Shown here in pieces: positions 1 to 5,586 of a stretch of 12,301 bases of DNA. The DNA is taken from contig LUZV01000020.1 in the NCBI GenBank assembly GCA_001603765.1, positions 1 to 12,301 on the forward strand. The letters run 5' to 3'. This DNA comes from Anaerolineales bacterium Chloro_02 (lineage in GTDB: Bacteria; Chloroflexota; Anaerolineae; Anaerolineales; Anaerolineaceae). Within the stretch, counting starts at the first letter, position 1, and every line of letters starts with the position of its first letter. Both the position numbers and the translations under genes were made by a program. The notes below the pieces were generated by a model that was not told the origin of the DNA, searched no databases, and saw nothing but the letters and a program-made list of their open reading frames with translations.

Positions 1-1
1 G

Positions 2-295
2 GCTAACTATGCAGCGACCAAATTCGGAGTGATCGGTCTTACTAAAACCTGGGCGCGTGAGCTTGGTAAGTACCAGATCCGCGTCAACGCGGTTGCTCCA
101 GGCTTCATCCTGACTGAGATGGTTCAAAAAATGCCCGAGAATGTGCTCGCCACAATGTCAGCAAACACTCCGCTTAAGCGGCTCGGTAAACCTGAAGAGA
201 TCGCCAACGTCTATGCCTGGCTCGCCAGCGACGAGGCTTCTTATATTCACGGCGCTGTCATTAGTGTTGATGGCGGTATTGTTTTAGGGACGTAG
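2..295 (+). CDS. SDR-family oxidoreductase (FabG-like), 3' part only
   Basis: This is the C-terminal 97 residues of a classical short-chain dehydrogenase/reductase; the 5' part lies before the window, and the frame is open from base 2. The visible part begins at the catalytic motif YAATK (Tyr3 and Lys7 of the visible sequence, the YxxxK pair). It continues with the helix ending in NAVAPGF, where the PG motif contacts the nicotinamide, followed by ILTEM. It ends with the standard SDR tail GAVISVDGG. Enzymes of this family oxidise or reduce a hydroxyl/keto group with NAD(P)(H). The NAD or NADP preference cannot be told because the Rossmann GxxxGxG segment is missing. Given the neighbouring CoA-transferase and thiolase, a 3-hydroxyacyl-CoA dehydrogenase role (compare the BbsCD SDR pair of anaerobic toluene degradation) is a reasonable inference. 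A 3-oxoacyl-ACP reductase is the alternative. Confidence 0.9.
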   Translation, partial: ANYAATKFGVIGLTKTWARELGKYQIRVNAVAPGFILTEMVQKMPENVLATMSANTPLKRLGKPEEIANVYAWLASDEASYIHGAVISVDGGIVLGT

Positions 296-347
296 TTGAC
301 GCACCGAAAATTTGGCTGAACAACCAACTATTGAAAGGAACTAAAAC

Positions 348-1355
348 ATGACTCGCTACGCAACGATTATCGGTACTGGGATGTATCTTCCCGAAATTGA
401 AGTTTCCAACGAAACCTTCGCTCAATGGATGGGCGAGGTCAACCCTAAACTGGCAGAGGTTGTTTCGAAGTTTGAACTTTCCAGTGGGATCTCAACCCGT
501 TTTTATGCTCCGGATGACTGGGCGACTTCTGATCTGGCTGCCGCGGCTGGGAAAGCTGCCATTGCTGACGCAGGTTTGACCCCTGAGGATATCGACCTGG
601 TGATCCTGGGAACAGACAGCCCCGACTACATCACTCCCGCGACCTCGGTGGTCACGCAATATAAACTTGGCTGTGTCAATGCCGGCACCTGGGACGTCGG
701 CTGCGCTTGCGCCTCATTCCCAACCGCGCTTTCTCAGGCGGCGGGTTTGATTGCCACCAATCCTCATATGAAATACATCCTGGTAATCGGCGCGTACATG
801 ATGCACAAACTTTCCGATTATAAACACGATGTAACAGCCTTCTTCTATGGCGATGGCGCTGGCGCGGCGGTGGTGGGGGTGTCTGATAAGCCAGGTTATG
901 TTTCCTGCTCAATTAAGGCTGACGGCTCATACCATAAAAACTGGGGGATTTATTCTGGCGGGACTTATGAACCAGCCACAGTCGAAAGCGTTGAAGCCGG
1001 GCGCACCAAGGTGAAGCTGGTTACCCCTTTCCCGCCTTCAGTCAACCTCGAAGGCTGGCCGGCACGAATCCGTGAGTGTGCAGCTAACGGTGGTTTTGCC
1101 CTCGATGAAATTGATCACATCATTTTCACCCAGGTAAATATTAATAGCATCAAGCAGGTTATGGATGATCTTGGGTTACCGGTTGAGAAGGCGCATCATG
1201 TGATGGATAAGTGGGGCTATATGGGTTCGGCTTGCTTGCCAGTCGCGTTCCACGACGCCATTAAGCTCGGCAAGATCAAACCCGGTATGCGCGTAGTGTT
1301 CTGCGGTTCTGGCGTCGGCTATAACCAGGCAGCAACCTGTTTCATCATGCCTTAA
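348..1355 (+). CDS. KAS III-family (FabH-like) acyl synthase/transferase with altered active site
   Basis: A 335-residue thiolase-fold protein of beta-ketoacyl-ACP synthase III type, near the usual FabH length (about 320). The start has AAAGGA at 334-339, 8 bases upstream. FabH landmarks in order: an N-terminal GxGxYLP-like segment (8-15), TSDLAAAA (60-67), GTDSPDY (88-94), the nucleophile segment WDVGCACASF with Cys121 at the catalytic position, YGDGAGA (167-173), and a C-terminal GSGVGYN (320-326). By hand alignment to E. coli FabH, the HQAN motif is TQVN (Thr261 replaces His) and GNTSA is GYMGSA (Tyr291 replaces Asn), so two of the three triad residues are gone. Asp90 falls where HMG-CoA synthases carry their catalytic Glu. 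It may condense or transfer acyl-CoA groups by a modified mechanism. Its place in an operon with CoA-transferase, thiolase and DUF35 genes points to CoA metabolism rather than fatty-acid synthesis. The exact reaction is unknown. Confidence 0.85.
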   Translation: MTRYATIIGTGMYLPEIEVSNETFAQWMGEVNPKLAEVVSKFELSSGISTRFYAPDDWATSDLAAAAGKAAIADAGLTPEDIDLVILGTDSPDYITPATSVVTQYKLGCVNAGTWDVGCACASFPTALSQAAGLIATNPHMKYILVIGAYMMHKLSDYKHDVTAFFYGDGAGAAVVGVSDKPGYVSCSIKADGSYHKNWGIYSGGTYEPATVESVEAGRTKVKLVTPFPPSVNLEGWPARIRECAANGGFALDEIDHIIFTQVNINSIKQVMDDLGLPVEKAHHVMDKWGYMGSACLPVAFHDAIKLGKIKPGMRVVFCGSGVGYNQAATCFIMP

Positions 1356-1368
1356 TGGAGGCTTTTAC

Positions 1369-2688
1369 GTGAGCTGGCAAGAAGACTATAAACAAAAGAT
1401 TATCACCTTATCTGAGGCGATCAGCAAAGTCAGCTCGGGGATGACTCTCCAGATAGGCATTGCGGCATCTGAGCCGGTTGGAATGCTCGAAGAGCTGGCA
1501 CGGCAGGCTGAGAGGCTGCAAAACATCACAACCTGGACGTGTTTACCAATGCGACCCTATGACATCTTCATGAAACCAGAGATGGAGGGGCGCTTCTTCA
1601 ATGAAAACTGGTTTTATGGCGCGCCGGATAGGGCTGTGCATGCTGAGGGAAGAGTTTCGTATACCCCCAATAACTTGCACCAGGCAGGCATCGATAAGCT
1701 GAAGGGGCATGGCGGTCGGCTTGATATGATGCTCGGCACTTGCACTCCACCTAACGCGGATGGTTATGTCTCCCTCTCAATGGGTGCGGTTGTCGAACGC
1801 GACATGATCGACGCGGCGGATATGGTTATTCTGGAAGTTAACGAGAATTTACCTTGGACGGATGGGGATGTGGTCATTCCGATTTCAACGGTGGATTACT
1901 TTGTGGAATTTAATAGCCCGCTTGTGCAAGTTCCGCAAGCTGAACCCAACGAGATAGATGAGCAGATCGCGCGGCATGTGGCTGAGTTCATTGACGACGG
2001 CTGCACTATTCAGCTTGGGATTGGCGGCATGCCGACAGCTGTCGCGGGTTTTATCACTGACCGCAAACACCTCGGCGTTCACTCTGAGCTCCTGGTAGAC
2101 GGGGTCTATAAGCTCTGGGAAGCTGGCGCGGCAGATAACAGCCGCAAGACCCTGCATCCGGGTAAGTTTGTGGCAACGTTCGCGATTGGCACACAGCCGC
2201 TTTATGATTTTATGAATGAAAGCCCCGATGTGCTGCTGTTGCGCGGAAGTTATGTGAACAACCCCTATGTGATCGCGAAGAACTACAAGATGATCAGCAT
2301 CAACACCGCCATCCAGGTCGACGTGCTCGGACAGGTCTGCTCCCAAAGCCTTGGGACCCGCCAGTTCAGCGGCACGGGCGGTCAGCTCGACACGCACCGC
2401 GGAGCGCAAATGTCGGAAGGCGGGAAGGGTATCATCGCATTGCGCTCAACCGCCAAAAATGGAACCATCTCGACGATTGTGCCAACGCTTGCGCCTGGCG
2501 CGGGTGTAACCGTGCCGAGTCAGGATGTGGACACAATCGTTACTGAATACGGCAGCGCTCAGCTGCGGGGACTCTCTGTGAAGAATCGCATGGAGGCATT
2601 GATAAAAATCGCCCACCCAGATTTCAGGGAATCTATTCGTGAAGAATGCCACCGATTGGGTATCGTACCCGATAAGCAGTTCTTCTAA
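1369..2688 (+). CDS. Family I CoA-transferase (acetyl-CoA hydrolase/4-hydroxybutyrate CoA-transferase type)
   Basis: A 439-residue protein of the Cat1/AbfT-like CoA-transferase family, which moves CoA from a donor such as acetyl-CoA or succinyl-CoA to a free carboxylate through a glutamyl-CoA thioester. The start is GTG with GGAGG at 1357-1361, 7 bases upstream. The N-terminal domain contains LGTCTPPNADGY (122-133). The C-terminal domain has the glycine-rich LGIGGMPTAV (216-225), then LGVHSELLVDG (235-245), where Glu240 sits at the usual catalytic position, and later GTGGQLD (335-341), GGKGIIAL (351-358) and the family tail IAHPDFR (414-420). Length is normal and no key motif is missing. It follows the KAS III-like gene by 13 bases and is 11 bases before the small lipocalin-like gene. 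Its likely job is to activate the imported acid to a CoA thioester, or to move CoA between acids in the pathway. The acyl substrate cannot be inferred from the motifs. Confidence 0.9.
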   Translation: MSWQEDYKQKIITLSEAISKVSSGMTLQIGIAASEPVGMLEELARQAERLQNITTWTCLPMRPYDIFMKPEMEGRFFNENWFYGAPDRAVHAEGRVSYTPNNLHQAGIDKLKGHGGRLDMMLGTCTPPNADGYVSLSMGAVVERDMIDAADMVILEVNENLPWTDGDVVIPISTVDYFVEFNSPLVQVPQAEPNEIDEQIARHVAEFIDDGCTIQLGIGGMPTAVAGFITDRKHLGVHSELLVDGVYKLWEAGAADNSRKTLHPGKFVATFAIGTQPLYDFMNESPDVLLLRGSYVNNPYVIAKNYKMISINTAIQVDVLGQVCSQSLGTRQFSGTGGQLDTHRGAQMSEGGKGIIALRSTAKNGTISTIVPTLAPGAGVTVPSQDVDTIVTEYGSAQLRGLSVKNRMEALIKIAHPDFRESIREECHRLGIVPDKQFF

Positions 2689-2699
2689 TTGGAGGCTCA

Positions 2700-3017
2700 A
2701 TGGACAAAGCATTACTTGGTAAGTGGACACAAGCTAAGGATCAGCCTTACCCGGGTCTTTTCTTTGTGTTTCTTGAGGATGGAAGTTTTGAAGCGCGCTA
2801 TGACGCCCTGGGGATTGTTTCGAGCGGAACCTGGCAGGCTAATGCAGGTCAGATTGATATGGACCAACAGAAACACACGTTTGGGTTGGTCGGCAAGTAT
2901 ATTGGCTGCTATGAGATCGTTGGCGACTTGCTCAGGATGAACCTCGTGGCAGCCGGGGAGCATGAACGGCCAACCTCCTTGGATAACGCAGTTGTCTATC
3001 TAAAAGAACAGGAGTAA
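2700..3017 (+). CDS. Small lipocalin-like protein of unknown function
   Basis: A 105-residue protein that I do not recognise by name. The start is well supported: GGAGG at 2691-2695, 4 bases before the ATG, and 11 bases after the CoA-transferase stop. The stop lies 6 bases before the thiolase ATG, so it is translated within the operon. The sequence begins LLGKW (5-9), the GxW signature that opens many lipocalin-like barrels. It then alternates hydrophobic and polar residues in strand-like blocks: FFVFLEDGSFEARY (21-34), SSGTW (41-45), QIDMD (51-55), and YEIVGDLLRMNL (71-82). There is no signal peptide, membrane segment or catalytic-looking motif, so it should be cytoplasmic. By inference it is a one-domain beta-barrel that could bind a small hydrophobic or acyl ligand of the pathway or act as an accessory subunit. 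The alternative is an uncharacterised enzyme of a lipocalin-like fold. Confidence 0.75.
   Translation: MDKALLGKWTQAKDQPYPGLFFVFLEDGSFEARYDALGIVSSGTWQANAGQIDMDQQKHTFGLVGKYIGCYEIVGDLLRMNLVAAGEHERPTSLDNAVVYLKEQE
3011..3014 (+). promoter_or_regulatory. RBS deciding the thiolase start
   Basis: GGAG inside the end of the preceding gene. It is 9 bases before the ATG at 3024 but only 3 bases before an in-frame TTG at 3018. Spacing therefore favours ATG 3024 as the thiolase start, which removes two residues from the longest reading frame. Confidence 0.65.
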
Positions 3018-3023
3018 TTGGGT

Positions 3024-4286
3024 ATGGCAAAAAAACTCTCTCGCGGCGTTGCCGTCGTAGGCGTTGGGATGAGCAAGTTCGGGGTATTCCCCGAAAAAAC
3101 ATCCCGTGACCTATTTGTGGAGGCGTTTCAGGAGCTAATGCAGAGCGTTCAAAAAGGGTTTAACCCCAATGATATTGAAGCTTTCTACATGGGCAACTTC
3201 ACCTCGGATTATTTTGAAAACCAATCTCACCTGGCGCCGATTGTTGCAAATTGGGTAGGGATCTCGCCGGCAGCGAGCACACGCATTGAGGATGCCTGCG
3301 CGAGCGGCGGCGTTGCGCTGCGTCAGGCAATGCTGGCAATTGCTTCTGGGGATGTGGATGTCGTCTTGGTAGGGGGTCTTGAAAAGATGACTGATTTGCC
3401 CGGGGCAAAGGTCACCGACGCGTTGGCATTGGCGGCAGATTCGATGTTCGAGATTCCTGCTGGCTTTACCTTCCCCGGATTTTACGCTGCTATGGCAACA
3501 GCCTACATCGATAAATATCAGGCTGATCCTGATGCGCTCTTGCGCGTAGGTATCAAAAACCACGAAAATGGGGCTCTTAACGACAAAGCACAGTTCAACC
3601 AGACCATCAGAAGTGTTATGACTGGGAAGCAGAAAAAGGCGGAACAAAAAGGGTTGCCGATACCCGATTGGCAGGACGAAATGGCGTTTCTGAAGGACCC
3701 TAAAGCCAATCCGATGATTGCCTGGCCTCTGCGTCTGTTTGACTGCTCGCCGGTCTCAGATGGGGCGGCGGCGGTGCTGTTGGTGAGTGAAGAGCTGGCC
3801 GATAAGTTCGCCGACGAACCTCTCTTCATCGTAGGTTCAGGGCAGGCAAGCGACGGCGCATTAGCCGAGCGAGCCTCTCTGAGCGAAGTGCCAGCTGCTG
3901 CTCTCGCTTCTCAGCAAGCTTATGAGATGGCAGGGATACAACCTGATGATATCGATTTTGCCGAAGTGCATGATTGTTTTACAATCGCTGAAATTATGGC
4001 GAGTGAGGATTTGGGCTTCTTCCCGCGCGGTGAAGGGTGGCGAGCCGCGATGGAAGGGCGTACAGCGCGCGACGGAAGCCATCCGATCAATACCAGCGGC
4101 GGCTTGAAATCCAAGGGTCATCCTGTTGGCGCTTCCGGTGTGGGGCAGGTGGTGGAAGTGTGGAAACAGATGCATGGCTTGGCAGGAGAGCGTCAGCTGC
4201 GCGGCAACCTTAGGTATGCTCTGACCCATAATGTTGGCGGAACAGGGCAAACCTGTGTGGTGCATATTTTCGAAAAGAGGAATTAA
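3024..4286 (+). CDS. Thiolase, SCPx/DUF35-partner type (acyl-CoA acetyltransferase-like)
   Basis: A 420-residue thiolase-superfamily enzyme, starting at ATG 3024 (TTG 3018 is a poorer alternative). It is expected to split a 3-oxoacyl-CoA with CoA, or to run the reverse condensation, in the cytoplasm. Visible motifs: VGVGMSKFG near the N-terminus; nucleophile motif EDACASGG with Cys92; SPVSDGAAAVLL (242-253), typical of the family; EVHDCF with His316, the SCPx-type form; and GHPVGASG with His366. The C-terminal CxG cysteine of biosynthetic thiolases is replaced by HNVGGTG (His402). This arrangement resembles thiolases that work with a separate DUF35 protein, such as archaeal acetoacetyl-CoA thiolase or BbsB of anaerobic toluene degradation. 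The DUF35 gene follows directly, 1 base after the stop. Because Cys92 is present, a true thiolase is more likely than the retro-aldolase role of Ltp2-like relatives. Substrate is unknown. Confidence 0.9.
   Translation: MAKKLSRGVAVVGVGMSKFGVFPEKTSRDLFVEAFQELMQSVQKGFNPNDIEAFYMGNFTSDYFENQSHLAPIVANWVGISPAASTRIEDACASGGVALRQAMLAIASGDVDVVLVGGLEKMTDLPGAKVTDALALAADSMFEIPAGFTFPGFYAAMATAYIDKYQADPDALLRVGIKNHENGALNDKAQFNQTIRSVMTGKQKKAEQKGLPIPDWQDEMAFLKDPKANPMIAWPLRLFDCSPVSDGAAAVLLVSEELADKFADEPLFIVGSGQASDGALAERASLSEVPAAALASQQAYEMAGIQPDDIDFAEVHDCFTIAEIMASEDLGFFPRGEGWRAAMEGRTARDGSHPINTSGGLKSKGHPVGASGVGQVVEVWKQMHGLAGERQLRGNLRYALTHNVGGTGQTCVVHIFEKRN
4277..4280 (+). promoter_or_regulatory. RBS deciding the DUF35 start
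   Basis: GAGG within the thiolase 3' end, 7 bases before ATG 4288. The reading frame is open further upstream (ATG at 4231), but that start would overlap the thiolase by 56 bases and adds a tail not needed for the DUF35 fold, so 4288 is preferred. Confidence 0.65.
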
Positions 4287-4287
4287 G

Positions 4288-4704
4288 ATGACTGAGCATG
4301 CCTTGCACTCAAAAGCTTTTAATCAGGCGATTGAAGAAGACCTCATCATTGGCTCTCGCTGTCTGGTTTGCGGAAAAATCTCTATCCCGCAGCGTCAAAT
4401 TTGCCCCAATTGTCATTCTGACCAGGCAGAACGCGTTCAGGCAAGCGGACAGGGAACTCTGGCTGCTTTCACGGTAATCTACGTTCCTCCGACAAGTATG
4501 GCGGATGCAGGCTACAACGCTAAAAACCCTTACTGCGTCGGGATTGTGAGCCTTGAGGAAGGTCCTCGAATCAGCGCGCAAATCGTTGGGCTCGACCTTT
4601 CTGATCCCGCAGCTATCAAGATCGGAATGCCCCTCAGGCAAACCTTCGTTACTCGCGGAGAAGGCGAAACGGCTAAAAAGTTTCTGGCGTTTGAGCCAAT
4701 TTAA
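4288..4704 (+). CDS. Zn-ribbon/OB-fold protein (DUF35), thiolase partner
   Basis: A 138-residue protein with the two-part layout of the DUF35 family: an N-terminal rubredoxin-like zinc ribbon followed by an OB-fold. The four zinc ligands are intact as two CxxC knuckles, Cys25/Cys28 and Cys39/Cys42 (RCLVCG and ICPNC). The rest (about 50-138) is beta-rich, with GQGTLAAFTVIYVPP (55-69) opening the OB barrel. Known relatives include BbsA of the benzylsuccinyl-CoA thiolase, the DUF35 subunit that bridges archaeal acetoacetyl-CoA thiolase and HMG-CoA synthase and shares their CoA-binding site, and the DUF35 part of steroid retro-aldolases. Here the gene begins 1 base after the thiolase stop, so a heteromeric complex with that thiolase is strongly suggested. 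Whether it also bridges to the KAS III-like protein encoded upstream is an open and attractive possibility. It is non-catalytic in known cases. Confidence 0.9.
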   Translation: MTEHALHSKAFNQAIEEDLIIGSRCLVCGKISIPQRQICPNCHSDQAERVQASGQGTLAAFTVIYVPPTSMADAGYNAKNPYCVGIVSLEEGPRISAQIVGLDLSDPAAIKIGMPLRQTFVTRGEGETAKKFLAFEPI

Positions 4705-4713
4705 GAGGATAAC

Positions 4714-5517
4714 GTGCCCAGGATCGCCGTCAATAACATCAACCTCTATTACGAATTGCACGGACCCGAAGACGGGGATGTGATCGTGCTTTCGAATGGA
4801 ATCATGATGAGCACAGCCAGCTGGTATTTTCAAACTCGGGCGCTTGCTAAACATTTCCGTGTGCTGTTATATGACTGCCGCGGAATGTGGCAGAGCGACC
4901 ATCCTGAGGGTCCGTATTCGATGGAGCTGCACGCTGATGACCTGGCTGGTTTGTTGAATGCGCTTGGGATCGAAAAAGCCCACATCGCGGGGATTTCTTA
5001 TGGCTCGGAGGTGAGCCTGATGTTCGCGCTGCGATACCCTGAAAAGACCAAAAGTCTGATGGTTATCGACGGGGTTTCTGAAGTACCGCAATTACTCAGG
5101 CTGCAGTCCTATCCATGGAAGCTGGCTGGAGAGCGGAATGATGCTGATTTACTCTTCCACACCTCAGTTTTCTTAAATTTTGGGGAAGAATATCTGAAGA
5201 AAAATGAAGCCCTGCTTCCGGCGGCACACGACAATTTTGCCAAATTGAATCTGACCTCATTTGTTAAGCTGATGGATGCCTTTTCGACCTATAATATTAC
5301 AGAGCAGTTAGGTCAAATTGACTGCCCCACTTTAATCGTTGTGGGAGAAGAAGACCAAATTAAGGGGCGTAAGCTGGCAGAGATCATGGTGGCGCGCATC
5401 CCTCAGGCTGAATATTTTGTTGTCCCCGGAGCAGGGCACGCGCTCTGCCTGGACAAACCCGAACCGCTTAACACACTGCTTTTAGGCTTTGTGTTAAAAC
5501 ATAGCGGACGGGATTGA
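4714..5517 (+). CDS. Alpha/beta-hydrolase (3-oxoadipate enol-lactonase-like)
   Basis: A 267-residue alpha/beta-hydrolase fold enzyme. It starts at GTG 4714 with GAGG at 4705-4708, 9 bases after the DUF35 stop. The nucleophile elbow is GISYGS with Ser95 (GxSxG). The acid is most likely Asp214 in GEEDQIKG, and the base His242 in PGAGHALCLDKPE, so the Ser-Asp-His triad is complete. The strand-loop YDCRGMWQSD (53-62) corresponds to the family's DxRGxGxS loop but is altered. No signal peptide, so cytoplasmic. Its nearest recognisable relatives are the PcaD/RutD-like group, which includes lactonases, C-C hydrolases of meta-cleavage pathways, esterases and thioesterases. In this operon it could open a lactone, hydrolyse a C-C bond in a ring-cleavage product, or hydrolyse a CoA thioester. 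The sequence alone does not choose between these. It is the last gene before the transporter genes. Confidence 0.85.
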   Translation: MPRIAVNNINLYYELHGPEDGDVIVLSNGIMMSTASWYFQTRALAKHFRVLLYDCRGMWQSDHPEGPYSMELHADDLAGLLNALGIEKAHIAGISYGSEVSLMFALRYPEKTKSLMVIDGVSEVPQLLRLQSYPWKLAGERNDADLLFHTSVFLNFGEEYLKKNEALLPAAHDNFAKLNLTSFVKLMDAFSTYNITEQLGQIDCPTLIVVGEEDQIKGRKLAEIMVARIPQAEYFVVPGAGHALCLDKPEPLNTLLLGFVLKHSGRD

Positions 5518-5544
5518 CTTTATGAAGATAGTCCGCGATAAAAT
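5514..5544 (+). promoter_or_regulatory. Candidate sigma-70-type promoter for the transporter operon
   Basis: TTGACT at 5514-5519 (5 of 6 to TTGACA) is followed after 17 bases by GATAAA at 5537-5542 (4 of 6 to TATAAT). TAAAAT at 5539-5544 is an alternative -10 with a longer spacer. It lies at the end of the hydrolase gene, directly ahead of the binding-protein gene, in the only sizeable gap between left and right gene groups. It was found by eye and no transcription data support it. Confidence 0.45.
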
Positions 5545-5549
5545 ATCGC
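5535..5549. promoter_or_regulatory. Palindrome overlapping the -10: possible operator
   Basis: GCGATA-AAA-TATCGC is a perfect inverted repeat with 6-base arms and a 3-base centre. It covers the proposed -10 element, which is where a repressor site would act. The arms are too AT-rich and the element too far from a T-run to be a terminator. No regulator gene is in the window. Confidence 0.4.
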
Positions 5550-5586
5550 TGGCAATCATTAAACGACTAATTAATAAGGAGAAAAA

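Noticed and set aside
296..330. TTGACG after the SDR stop as a possible -35 box
   Set aside because: No acceptable -10 element lies 16-18 bases downstream; the 52-base gap is better read as an ordinary intercistronic spacer with an RBS.
1885..2409. Open frame of 174 codons on the minus strand
   Set aside because: It lies wholly within the CoA-transferase gene, has no recognisable domain, and its composition is that of an antisense frame of a well-supported gene.
4309..4854. Open frame of 181 codons on the minus strand
   Set aside because: It is antisense to the DUF35 gene and the start of the hydrolase gene, both strongly supported by motifs; no RBS or domain is visible.
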